Shown: piece after piece, positions 9,160-21,777 of the stretch
How positions within the stretch are numbered: position 1 is the first letter of the stretch
Layout: each line of letters begins with the position of its first letter
Assembly (NCBI RefSeq): GCF_018691265.1
Contig: NW_024881313.1
Span: 6,105,501-6,169,500, forward strand
Reading direction: 5' to 3'
Length of the DNA stretch: 64,000 nt
Source of the DNA: Tyto alba
Lineage: Eukaryota > Chordata > Aves > Strigiformes > Tytonidae
Made by a program: the position numbers and the translations under genes
The notes under the pieces: generated by a model
The model's database searches: none
The model's input: only the letters and a program-made list of their open reading frames with translations
Told to the model about the DNA's origin: nothing

Positions 9160-12100
9160 GTTTTGAACAGCAGTCATCGATTAGATTTCACTTTTTGCAT
9201 CTGGTTGGTTTTGTGGAGGCGCTCACATTTGGCTACTGTTGGATTTACTGAAATTTGAGTTGCAAACACGCTCAGTCTTGCATGCCCAATTATCGCTAAA
9301 GCTGGGTAGTGTATCTGAGGGTGAAATTTGCCCCAGAAAATAAAATATTCCTGTCCAAAACAATACTTCATTCCTCAGCTTGTTTTCATTCACTTTTACC
9401 TTCTCTCACCGACTTCCCCAAAATTTTTAAGTCCAAGTCTACAGTTCAGCTGTATTCTATTTAATTATGCTGTTTTAAGAATACATGATAGCCGGGTATG
9501 ACATATGGTAACCCTTAATAATAACCTGTCTGCAATTTGCAATGGCGTTTGCTTTGGGAGCCGCTGGGGAGAAGGGAAAGCCAGAACTATGTGGGGGTAG
9601 AGTTTGAACAGAAAATCCACCAGGTATTGATTTTCATTCTAACAGGTTCAGATTGTGCTTTCCTACCAGATAACAAACAAGCTGATTTTTATGCAATCAA
9701 AGGTATCCAAATAAGCAGCATATACATGATGGGCATAATTAAAGAAACTGTAGAACTGCAGCCAGCAGGTGAAAAACCTTTCTCAGACTGACCAGTAAAG
9801 ATGCATCGAGTAAATAAGATCTTGCTATCCTCATTTTAGGAAACCACCATGTAAAATTCCTTTAGGAGCTATTTTTACTTACACTTTTCAAATTATAGTA
9901 GCTGCCTTGTGCTGAGAGCTTCACAAGCACATGGAATTATGCATCCCCAGGTCCCAAGACCTTACAGCCCTCCTGCGATTTCTCAGTAAAAAAAGTCCAA
10001 ATTGAACATATTTTTGGTAATTTGCTTCAAAAGCAGTTATCTTTTCCTTATTAAACTGACAGGAAACTTAACTTGTCATGAGGGATTCTAAGCTAAGTAA
10101 TGACCTACCACCCTTTCGGTGTTTGAACCCCTGCACTTACAATGGAAAAACTGACAGGCGTACAAAATCCTCACTCCCTGAAAAGTAACTCCAGATCTTT
10201 CTCTCTCCTTTGCCCCTCCTTTATTTTTTGTGATGTTCTAATGGAAAACCTTTTGAACCAGAGCCACAAAATGCATAACTGTCACCTTGTTCTGTATTTC
10301 ACAGCTCAACATCTTGTTGACTTCTCTTACAAACTCTGCATTTGAGGAGGCTGAACCTTATTCTATTGAGAAGAAAGAGTTGTAGCAGTTTATGCTGGCA
10401 TCTTCCATGATATCCTGACTTTCCATTCGTGGCCAATGAAAGAAAATCACTTCACTGCAAAACTTAGAGGTTCCTTATTACAGTTCAACTCCAAGCTTGA
10501 ATCCAAACCTGTGAAACACGAGAGCCCATTTTTGGCTGTAGCAGAAATATCTAAGCACAAAGTACTTTGACTGCTCCACAGCCTTTTGAATGTCTTCCAT
10601 TCTGGCCTCTGCAGCTGCTATTTGGCTATTAAAGCCCTTTAGGGAATGTATCCCAAATGCTCACACACCATTTTTTGCCCACGACTTAATCCATTTGACC
10701 CATTAGGGTCAAGGAAGAAACAGAGATGTATTGTTTTAGAGAGGAATTTAGAAATTGATGTTTACCCTCTGGCAGGAATTATCATATCCTTTTGGACTTT
10801 TACTACTTACATTTACATGCCGCTCATAACAGAAATCCCCCGTCCAAGGATGGTCATTAGGACCCTGATGGTGCAGTTCAATCTGATAGCTTTGCATCAT
10901 TCCTGCAGTGCAAAAATGACTGTAAATCTCTCTTATCCGTTTAATGGGCAATTACTGCACTTCAGCCAAGCCTCACCCTGTTCCCAGTTTAGGGCAGAGA
11001 AGATGGGGACCTGGCCAGGGCTGACTTATGCCCCAGCAATTTCTGGCTAGTGATCATGGTCAACCAGGCATAAATTAGGATAGTGCCAAAGCCGAGTTGC
11101 TTTATGCCAGGGATTATCTCAGTCTCTGTCTAGCCACAGGATTCAGGGAGCATAAAGACTGCATGGTAGGTCAGCCCCAGCCCTCATACTTTTGGGCTGA
11201 TAGATTAGTATTCACTTGAACTGGAGTTTATGACTCTACAGAGCTTTGAACTCTGCCTTTGATGATACAGATCTCACTCAAGCAAAGGATTTCTTTTACT
11301 ATGAAGTCTGATGCTCCTCTCTGTAAAACTGCAGAGACTAGGGTTGCTAATGTTGTGACACTTCTCTGCTGGTGCTACAAGTAATATGGTAGAGGTCTTT
11401 CTCCAGGGTCTTTTGGTTTTGCTAGGGCTCCTACCCTTGATGTAGAGGGCTTAGAGGAGCAGACACTCCAGTGTACAAAATGTGGGAAGGAGGACGATGT
11501 GGTTTTCAGTCTCTTTACAGTTCTGAGTGTACAAACGGAAAACAAAACCTGTAATCACCATCAGTACTGTCAGATTTGCTTATTACTGGAGGAATGATCT
11601 ACCATCTGATGTCAACTATGCCAAATTTTTCTTGGTCTTATGCTCTGCAGAATTACGGATCTGAATTCTGAATTCTCTGACACTGTCCTGATAACCATTT
11701 TAATGACAAAATGAACAGAGAGCTACTTCTTTGAGTTACTTCCCCTTTTTATATTTAATAGTTGTGGGGAACTGATATTGAGCACATAGAGTGAAGCACT
11801 TTGAGACAGTGCATTTTTTTAAATTAAGTTTTAAGCTGATTGCTGGCATACTCTACAAGTCCAGTGTTCTGTGTACTTTAGTTTACCAATGTCTAACTTG
11901 GATAATCAGTTGTTATGATCAGTCTTCAGACAGCTGGAACTCTAGACTACCTCTTTATTTGATAACCCCTAAAATATACTGTCTTCATCACCTGATAAAC
12001 TACAGACAATAAAGTATCAGTTTCTTTGCTGTGTTTATCATAATTTGGGAATCTTATGACAGTAACTTATGTATCCACTGAGATCATTGTCATCAAAATA

Positions 12101-13984
12101 GTGACATTTTTTTTATGAAGTTCTTTGTGCCAAAGAAATGAGCTAGGGTTTTTTTTTTTTTTGATATACAATAAGATTTCATGTCTGTACAGAAAACACC
12201 ATTCAAGATTTTCAAAAAGATCAAGCAAAGACAGCAAAGTCTGTAAGAAATTGCATGATTTTCCAGACTATCCCAGAGGAACTCATTAAAAGGTCACACG
12301 GATGATTACAAATATTGAAGATAAAATAAAAACAATTTTATTTTGGGGGAGGGTGATCAAAACCACAATAATTAGGAGGATGTTGATTTACATGGAAAGG
12401 CAATATGAAAGAATAAAAGGAGACAGTACCTACAGAGTTAAAAGGCTATATGTCTAATTCCTATGCCATTTTCATCACTGAGGTCTGTTTGCATGTGGAA
12501 TTCAACTCCACAGGAGGAGATAATCAAGACAAATAGTATGGCTTTATTTTTAAAAGGGGTGGATAATTTCATGGCAGCTTACAACATTGGTAACTGGGCA
12601 AGCTAAGATAATAAGGCTAATCAAATCTCATGCTTCACAGCACTAGTTCCCTGCAGGGTCAGGAAAAATCTTTCCACTATATACAACACTATACAATTAG
12701 CAAGGTTATTATTGGGGAGCAGAGGTACAGCCTTCTAAAGCAACAAGCTTTTACCATTATTAGAGAACAGAGGCTGTACTTGGCCAGATAAAGAGCATTA
12801 TTTTCTTATGCCACTTCTGCTCCTCTTCCCTGTCAGAGTTTTAGAATTACAACACTTGGATTTGTTAAAAAAGAAAATATTTCCCCTGAACATGATTATC
12901 TAAATGCATAACTGTCTGAAATCCATCAAAAACTTTTACACCTGTGACTGGTAGCCCAGTCCGGAAATGGCTGTCACTGACTGAACAGAGGAATGGTATT
13001 GATTAAGCTGTTGCAGGTTGCAAGTTCACATTGCCCTCTGGTTATGTCAGTAATGTTACAGAATTTGCTTCTCAATAGTGGTTTAGGCAGAAAGACATAG
13101 TCCCAAATGATGATCAGCTCTTAACTAGGAGCTGGAGTGACATGTGTTTGGAATATTTAGTTTTGGAAGTACTGTTCATTTTCTTTAATTGCCTGAACAT
13201 ATTGTTGTAGGTGTTCTGTGTGTATACTTAAATTTTATTTTCCATCAGTGTGTGCATCAGAGAAATTATATTAGCTGCAATTGAAAATATTTAGCTATTT
13301 TTGCTGCAAAATTTACGTTCTGTATGTGAAGGTGATACTCTTTACAAGTTGGTGGGTTTTTTGTCTTATGAGGCAGAGGAAGCACACTAGCAGAACAACA
13401 TCATTTGCAAGCCTGTATTATGAAAAGAACTCTCTTTCTATGAGCTATGTCTCAAACACTACTGGTAGGCATTTCCTTGACCCCTATCTCAAAGATATTT
13501 ATTTTAAATGTACTAATTATTTTCAGGTGATCTGTTCTTTTCCCCTGTACACAACCTATGTGCATTCTCAAATCTCAGCCGACGTACTGGTCAGAGCAGG
13601 AAAAACCCCCAAACCCAACTTCACCTCCATCTTGAAATGTGGGTTAAATGACAGGAGAATCTAAAAACATGAGAGGATCTTACATAAAGATAATTTCAAG
13701 ATTTCTTCACAGGTGCAGAAGTGATAATCTTTCTTATATAAAGAATATTGAACCCCTTTTTTTTTGCTAGACGGCATGGCCATGAGCTGTGGAAGGTTCA
13801 GCTAAACACAATTGAATTAAAGTGATGTTTTTCTTTTTCTTCCCCTAACAAGTCTGTCTTTTGCCTGTAACCATCAGGGGTAAGTGAACAGCTGCATGGT
13901 ACTCAGTTTCCCTCTGGGCTCAAACCACGACACCAGGTTCACACATTTCAGTCTAGATGAGCAGACAACTGGATGGATTGGATG
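9160..13984. other. No gene seen
   Basis: AT-rich DNA immediately right of the CpG island. All ORFs are short, without splice context or recognisable content. It contains a T14 run at 12149-12162 and a CTCF-like site at 13031. The 9880-9990 and 10950-11180 stretches have somewhat higher GC, but I could not match them to a known repeat. Confidence 0.5.
13031..13044 (-). promoter_or_regulatory. CTCF-like motif
   Basis: TTGCCCTCTGGTTA on + is, in reverse, a partial CTCF core (11 of 14 consensus positions by hand). The motif points leftward, toward the CpG island. Confidence 0.3.
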
Positions 13985-15010
13985 GTCAGGTCCAGAGGAC
14001 AGTGGCTAATGGACCATGCTCTACACAGAGACCAGTAGCAAGAGTAACAAGTGGAGTACCACAGTGGTCTGTCCTGGAACGTTCCCTGTTTAATGTGCTC
14101 AACAATGACCTGGAAGAGGTGACAGAGTGATGGTTGCTCAACAAATTTGCAGATGAGATGGGGTTGGGGGTACAGTTAACACGCTGGTGGGGAGAGCTGC
14201 CATCCAGAAAGACCTTGACATGCTGGAGGAATGGGCTAACAGAAACTTCATGAAATTCAGCAAGGACAAATGACGAGTCCTGCACCAGAGATGGACTAAC
14301 CCCTTGCATTGATCCAGGCTGTGGGGAAATGTGTCTCCTTGGGCAATGGCTGTTCTGAAAAGACCCAAGGGGTGTTGGTAAACAGTGAGCTGAACATAAG
14401 CCAGAGGTGTCCTCTGGCAGCAAAGATCAACAGCAACCCAGGTTCTATTAATATAAGAGGAAAGTCAGTATACCCTTGCCCCCTGTGATCTGGCACTGCC
14501 TCCAGTTTTGGGACCTCTGGTACAAGAAGGATACTGAATAAGCTGAAGCAAGTTCAGCAGAGGGCCACCAAGATGGTTGGGGGCTGGAGCACTTGGCCAG
14601 TGAGGAGAGCCTGAGGGAACTGGGCTTGGTCAGTCCAGAGCAGAGATGTCTTTGAGGGGGACATAACAGCAGCCTGGCAGTACCTGTGAGCAGGTTATTG
14701 GAAAGATGGAGCCAGGCTCCTCAGTGGCACATGACTGAAGGATGAGAAACAAAAGACATAGATGGAATCAAGAGAAATTCAGGTTGTAGATAAAGAAAAC
14801 CTTTTTCACTGTTAGGAAGCACTGGAAGCATTTGCTAAGAGAAGTTGTACAGTTTCCATCCTGGTAGGTTTTCAAGACTCAGCCAAGTAAAGCCCTAATC
14901 AATGTGGTGTGCTCTCACAGCTGTCCTTTCTTGAATCATGAGTTTGGACTAGAGACCTCCTGGGGTCCCTTCCTATCTGAATTACTCAATGATTCAATGA
15001 CTCAATGAGT
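13985..15010 (+). mobile_element. CR1 LINE, 5'-truncated and decayed 3' portion
   Basis: About 1 kb aligns by eye with the 3' part of avian CR1. The left end retains the reverse transcriptase segment: translating near 14020-14160 gives a recognisable S-G-V-P-Q-x-S-V-L block, then LFNVLNNDLEE and, after a stop, FADE. It is interrupted by stops and frameshifts. Further right come the CR1 phrases for ACCTTGACATGCTGGAGG, GTTTTGGGACCTCTGGTACA, AGGGCCACCAAGATGGTT and TTTTTCACTGTTAGGAAGCA. The end shows the CR1 hallmark: GACTAGAGACCTCCTGGGGT followed by imperfect ATTCAATGA repeats (14980-15009). It is inactive, and antisense ORFs in it are artefacts. Confidence 0.9.
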
Positions 15011-17454
15011 TCACAATTTGTATACAAATCATGGGGAAAAGGAATGATACCTGCAGGGAGAGAAGACAGTTCTGGCATATCCAGGTTTATCCAATGAAAT
15101 GATGAATTTTAAATTATACTGGGAGCATGAACCAGAATCCAAGCTACAACTGCCCAGCTGTGCTGTAATAAGTTGGCTGTTGTTCCATACTCCCTCTTGT
15201 TTTCTCTCCCTTTGGCCTCAGCAACCGTGCACTCTTGGCTGCACAGCTTTAGGAGGAAGGCTTGCAAATTTTGAAGTCTTTTTTGGCCACCAGAAAATTT
15301 CTTTATTTTTTCCCTTTCCATAGCCTCCTTCCCAGGGAGGGAGGTCTCCAGAGTGAAAGAGAAGCCATGGAAAAATGCTGAAAATAATGCTTGCCAGATC
15401 TCTTGACAAGGTACTCATATCTGGAAATAATTTCTTGAAATAAAATGCAGTAATTCCCCTATTTCACCATCTTGTCTTCAGTCCACATACACAAATATGA
15501 AATTTCAGAAAAATAGAATACAGACATTCTCTTTTCCCTAAGGTCTCCTTTACATTGTTAAAATTATATCATTTACACCCACTTCAAAATTATTTTACAC
15601 TACATGATGGCTGTAGTTTAAACAAGAATAAAGTCCTGATAAATCTCTGTCACATTCCATAAAATCAGAATACCAATGCAGAGAACTTTAATTAAAAACT
15701 TCAAATAAACTCAAGGGAATCAAATCATTTGTGAACCTAAGCATATCAGAAAAGCCATGGCTTGATGGCCTACATGAGTAGACTCAGCTCATTTCCTAAC
15801 AGTGTTCTCCACCTTACAAGAAGGGTTGACAGAGAGACTCTGTATCCTTATGCTTCAGTGTAAAATTAATAGTAGACTACAGCAGAGAAATGAGCAGTAT
15901 TAGCAGCAAGGCCCTTTCCCTAAGCTGCTGTTGTAGCTCTTGCTACAAAAGACAGCTCTTTCCCCAAACTCTTTGGCTGCAAATCTTTTAAAGACAAAAT
16001 ACATTGCTGTTCATGTCTCCAGATCAATGAGATGCCAGCGAAAAATTGTATCTTCAGTGAAAATTTAGAAGATAACCACTGTCAGTAGCAAGCATTGCTG
16101 CCTGTTCCCTGCTATCTGCCACAGCAAGTTCATTTAAAGAAACCCACAAGTCAGTCTGGCAAAGATGACAGGAGCATCAGAGGACACTTTTTTGTCTGAA
16201 TGAGGAAATAAAGAAGAAATAGTGAAGACAAAATATGAGGTGGTTTAAAGTGGTACATGGATTGGAAAGGGGAACAAAGGGGAAAATAAATGCTGACTAG
16301 GTATTTTACTTTTTAAAAAGGACTCACAACCACATTTAGGGATGAAATTATTATTTTAGACAAATATGATATTATGGGAAGAGTACTGATGGAATTATTC
16401 TGCCAATATTGATCTTACATAACTTCTGGTTCCTTTTCCTCTTTAATTTTCAAATGCTTTTAAGACTGTAATACGTAATTTTAAGATTTGAGCCCATTTG
16501 TCCTGCAAGTATTTGAAAGAAATCAAATTATGGCCACTACAGCCAACCAGGCTTTTTAAAAAGAAATGACTGTAGGTACATGTAACACAATGTCTCCATT
16601 TAAAGTCTAATTACTTATACTGCTTCATCTAAACAGACCCTAAAAATGTGCTTTTTGCTCCTGCAGTTAATTTCTTTCATAAAATTGCTTATAATTTGAA
16701 TAAAGCTGGCTTGTAAGACTAATGGTATTCTTTTGTTCTGAGTTTTATGTCCAGTCAAAACACCACTTTTGCTGTGGAGTGCATTTTGGAAAGCCAGGGA
16801 AAATTGGTCCTCCTGAACCTCTGTGCAATTTTTTCTGGAGCAAGGGGATAGTTACAATACAGATGTATGGAGCTGTGCAATACGGATCTGTCTGTGGGAC
16901 CTACAGACAGCTCTCATTTCCTTTGCCTTAGTCAAATTTCTGGCAGAGGAGGCAGCTGAGAACAAATCTGACTACACACGGGGCAGCACCTGCCAAAGGG
17001 GAGGTACAGGCTAGTTACTTTATGTTTCTCACAGGACAAAGGCTGTTGGCAGGGCTGAATTTCTGGTTATTGGTTAAACTCTCTTATGCAAGATATTACT
17101 TTTGCACATTACCTAGGAACTGTGGCCCAATTTTCATCATCATCAGTCTGTGAAAAACTTCAGAGTATCACAGGTATGGTTCATCCTGCCTTGAGACAGG
17201 GACAGGGATTGTTTGACTTTTCAGGTCCTTTGCATTCCTAGTTTTCTATCATTTATAGAGAATAGTTTATAAACCAACTGGAAATTCTATTTATCCAGTG
17301 GTTTACATTGCAGTGGATTATTAAAATATCATCTGTGAACTTTTACACAAAGTAATTCTATATTTTAATGAAGCTGTAATATATAAAGGAATTATCATTT
17401 TTACAGGGTTTATCAACTGTATACCCTTTTCCTGACTGTTTTTCAGACTTATTT

Positions 17455-17576
17455 ACATTTAAGCTCTATAAAGCAAGTATTATCTTCATTCTGTGTCTGA
17501 ACAGTGCCTAATCTGTTAAAACTCTACTTCTTGTTGGTCCCCTGGCACTCCTATGAATAAAACTACTAAAAATAGT
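17455..17576 (+). repeat. Ancient amniote interspersed repeat, 3' tail
   Basis: The order TTAAGCTCTATAAAGCA, then TTATCTTCATTCTGTGTCTG, then ACAGTGCCTA, then TTGGTCCCCTGGCACTCCTA, then ATAAAACTACTAAAAATAG follows a widespread sauropsid repeat tail. That tail reads AAGCTCTTTGGGGCAGGGAC ... ACAGTGCCTAGCACA ... GGCCTCTAGGTGCTA ... AATAATAAT. The copy is strongly diverged. I cannot say whether the source is a LINE or a SINE. Confidence 0.55.
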
Positions 17577-19379
17577 AGATTATGTTTCTTATTTTTCAAC
17601 AACATTACATACAGGGTGCTCTTTTTTGTTTTGACTTCAGATTTTAGCAGACCCTCTCCTTGGTGTTCTCATGCATTTTTATGCCTTTCAAAAGCTCTAT
17701 ACCCACCACAGGGCTTCCTTTCAACTTCTTAAAGATTTTACTAAAAATCAAATGCTGTGAAGTTTAGGATTTTTTTAAAAGCAACATTTAGAAGCAGCAA
17801 TGTCTGAAATCCACAGCTGAGCTAGTTCTATCAGACAAGGGTAAAAATCCTTTTTCTTTTTTTTTAACAGACTGCCAGTGACTTTTAATAGCACTTCCTT
17901 CCTACTGGGCTTTTCATTTCTCATTAAAGAAAAAAAAATAATTAAATATGACTTAAATCAAAATTGAAAGTTGGCAGCAGTAGTTTCCCAGGCACAAGAC
18001 TACTCCAAGCAAAGCTAGGCAATAGTGGTAACTACCTACAACCTAGTAGTGTATTGGACTTCAGCCTAAGAGAGACCAAATTACTTTATAAACTCACACA
18101 CATGTTATGTGGAGATACTATTTAGTCTACCAGTCAAATACTGGAATCTGGAGGGGGGAAGGGAGAAGGAAAGAGGACATGCCACTGATATTTAACAGTG
18201 CACAGCTGTTTCAGGGAAAAAAAAAAAAAATAAGAAGCAAAGAAAGTACTCAGCTGTAGGTTGGATTCATGAAAGTGGTGCACAAAATTTGGCCAGGTCA
18301 CAAGCCATGTGATTTCTTCTAATCACAACCAGGGATCAGGTTTCTGAATTTATATCTTGTGTAGATTCCTATCTGTGTCTGAAGAATGCAAGACACGGCT
18401 CAAAGGCGGAGCAAAAGTGACTTACAGCAAGGCCAGGTGCAACCACTCTATAGATGCAAACGCATACGTAGCCACGTGGTGCTTCCATATCATGCAATCT
18501 CAAAAGCACGCTGTACCCACCGGTACTATTGCAGAGGCTACAGCTGCAGTGTTTCTGGTTACCTACCCTAACCTTGGGGCCGTTTGAGCTGGGCACAACT
18601 GCTCTTGTCCCAGTACAGGACAGAATACAGTCCACTAAACACCGGGTGCAGGCTCCAGGACTAGACTTTCAATTCACTGCTGCTTCTGGGGGAGATGCAT
18701 CCACTCGCAAACCACCAGTACCATTGCTCGCAAGAGCTCATGTTTCCAGGGGTACCCTATGCCACTACTGGCAAGGCCAACAGTTAAGGCTGTGTGACAG
18801 CTAATAGGCTCGTTCCTCAAGCTGGAAATTAATTGGTATCCTCCAAATGCAGAGCCGTCAGTGTAAAAATAAGATTTAAAATGTCAAACACCAAATGCAG
18901 GTATCAGCTGTTTAAAAACTTGAAATAAGCGCCTAGAAGTTTGGATCTGAGGTTCCCATTTTTTCCGAAATGGTGAAGGCTATTGCTTACAGCAAATGCA
19001 GCCCTTCACCGGGGAGCTGTGTCCTTCACAGCAACAGTCTCAGGAGTAAGACCTACCTTAGAGAGAAAGGGTTGTTAAAGCATCATAGGGGATATGGTGG
19101 AAATTAGTCCTTCTAGGGTTAGAGAAGTGTTTCTGTGTTGAACCGAAAGCCAGTGTAGAGCTGGCAATCCCTACTGGGGATCCATCCTGTTGCTGGGATG
19201 TGCAGCTGGCTGCTCTCTTCCACTCACAGAAACAGAAGGGAACATACGGTTTTGTACATCTACTGAGGCATGACCTTTTTCCTTCTGCATAAGGGAAAAG
19301 GGGTGTTAAAATTCCTACCTTTTTAGTGGTGTATTAATCAGGAAGTGGAAATTTGCAATCATCTAAACCGAATGCTTGA

Positions 19380-19800
19380 GTTTGATTTTTATTTAACAGA
19401 AATCTTAGCCCAACAGATACGATTTGTGATTATCACTTACATTTCCAGTGTACTAGATTAAAATGACAGCTTTAAAAAATCATTATGGAGTGCACTAGAA
19501 AACCTCTCCTTTTACTACAATCTATTTTTCCCTAAATAGGAATATGAATTCATTGAAATATATTTCATTAAAATGGATGCTTATTGATAAATATTAGAGA
19601 GCCATATTATAGGAATAGCACACAATAAGGCATGTATTAATTGATCATTAGTACAGTTCTTGGATAGCTAAAAGTTATGCAACCTTGAGCTTCTTGAAGT
19701 ACATGAGGTGCATTTTAATAGACCATTAAAGCATGGCACGGTGAATCTTATTGCAATATGTTATGGAATGAAACAAGCTGCATTTCACTGACAACATATT
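19380..19800. promoter_or_regulatory. AT-rich, motif-dense candidate regulatory block
   Basis: No repeat or coding signature. It is rich in homeodomain-type ATTA/TAAT words, for example GTATTAATTGATCATTAG near 19635, and in GATTATCACTT-type sequence near 19429. The texture (AT-rich, non-repetitive, few homopolymers) resembles conserved noncoding DNA. This is inference from composition only. Confidence 0.2.
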
Positions 19801-20730
19801 GACTACTTTTAGCCCCAAAAATGGATGAGAACACTGTGTTCCATACATGTTGGGAGAACCAGAAAATTGTGGTATTTCTCCTCAGTGACACAGAACTTTT
19901 TGGAACGATATGAGTCATACTGCATAGGAATCTGTTGCATAAACTAAGACATTTTTGACACTGCAGGCAGCCTGCATGGTGTCCAGCTGTCTCTCCAGAA
20001 GGTGCCAGCCTCTTCTAGATCTCTCTTTTTCTCCACTGTCATTTCTATGCAGATGTCTTGCATACTTTATGTCATCTGAAGGACTTCAAATGCCTACTTG
20101 TTGGCACCTGAATGACTACCATTGCAACCTCTGCCTTCCATAATAAACCTGCTAGACCAGTACATAAATACTTCAGCCATAAGCTATGGATAGACAGACG
20201 TATGGATAGACAGGTGGATTGGTGAGCTCCCTGCAGCATAGTTTTCCAGACTTTCCCTGGAGCTTCACTGTTGAGGCATTCTGGTTCTTCCAAGGTGATA
20301 GGAAGTAAGAGGTAAGAGAGCTGCTCTCAGTGCCGTTGTCTCAGATGAGACAGCTGATGCATTTCTCACCAAGAGCTTTTACTGCCTCAGAGGTTAGTTC
20401 CTGCAAGGCCTTCGCTGTAAGCTCTTTGGCTCTTCCTCAGAAGGGCATGAGCTAAAGAAATCTGCCAACTAGCACCTCATGAAGTGTCTCAAGTATCCGT
20501 GTCCTCTCTGTGGATATCTAACAAGGACAGGAGATTCAATCCCATGCCTTGAGTTTTCCTTTTCCTGTCACAATTCAGACAGTGTTATCAGAGCTCAGAA
20601 TGAGTTGCCACTACTGCTGCAGATACTGGAAATGAGGGGGAAAAAATCTATTAAACCAGAACAGATAAATTTAGAAATTTTCTAAATTTTCCTGCTACTC
20701 TAGTGGTCTCAGTACATTTTTTCTTCTTTT

Positions 20731-20812
20731 AGTGTATAAACTTTTACAGCAGAGAGTTGTCTATATTTGTGCCTAGTACTTTATCAGATCTCAATAAATA
20801 CATAATAATAAA
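20731..20812 (+). repeat. Ancient amniote interspersed repeat, 3' tail (second copy)
   Basis: GTATAAACTTTTACAGCAGA, TTGTGCCTAGTACTTTATCA, GATCTCAATAAATACATAAT and AATAAATGATCCC follow the same tail order as the copy at 17455-17576. The characteristic GCCTAG...GATCTCAATAAATA core is preserved better here. Same orientation as the first copy. Confidence 0.55.
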
Positions 20813-21744
20813 TGATCCCAAACTGGTATGCTGTGATAACTTACAAATATTGCAATGCTTTTGAGTTTTCTAGTGCATTAAAAAAAGATTACATTATTGC
20901 TTCAAAAATAGAGTGAAGTAAATAAGCTATGACAGTATAAAGAAATGTTGGAGAGAATGGAATCAAGTTAGTAAGAGCTTCTCTGTTTATTTAGAACAGA
21001 GTTTGATGTGCTAACTGTTAAACATTAACATATTATCTTGATGGATTTTGTACCTACACACTTTATCACAGAGGAAAAAATTCAAAAAATAGTACATTGT
21101 AATATGTGCTTCATTTATTAAAAATATATGGGCAAAATAGCTTGTATTTTTCATCCTCTTCATGTTCTTGACACTGTTCTTTCAGTGAAAATCACAAATT
21201 CTGTTTTGAAGCTGAGAATGAATTGCAGTTGTCATTAAATGTGGGTGTTTACAGATGTTATTAATTGAGAAAATAGTACACTGTTCTCAACAAGAGAATG
21301 CTTCATTTATACTCTGGAGAGCTGAAAGCTACCCTAGAAGAAGAGAAGAGCACTTAGCAGCTTTTGAGACATGAAGAACATGGCACATGAAGAACATTAT
21401 CTCACTCTTACCTTTCTTTATTAATAACCTGAAATAGTTGTGACAGTGTTTCAGATTTCTTTTATCAAATTTCATCGATAACTTTGGCAGCCAAAGCAAG
21501 TATCTAATCTTTCTGAATTTTTAATAATTCTTACAAAATGTTGAAAGCAGGCAATGTCCAAAGTAGATTATGGAATAAACAGTACCCAAAAGCTTCTACA
21601 TCTCGTGTTCTCCTTCTAGTTCCGCTAGCGGCTTAACCACACGAGCATTCAACAATTTCAGTAGGAGAGTCAAACTCCAATTCATCTCTTGGAATCAGGA
21701 AATTCATTTCCAGCAGAAATATTTTATGCAAAATACGTCTGCTC

Positions 21745-21748
<4 letters not shown>

Positions 21749-21777
<29 letters not shown>
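21749..21777. repeat. Poly-A run (29 nt)
   Basis: Uninterrupted A29 on +, followed by CAAACAAACCC. No retroposed body is recognisable on its left. Confidence 0.9.

Noticed and set aside
13986..14496. Minus-strand ORFs of 66-145 codons
   Set aside because: They are antisense to the CR1 element at 13985-15010.
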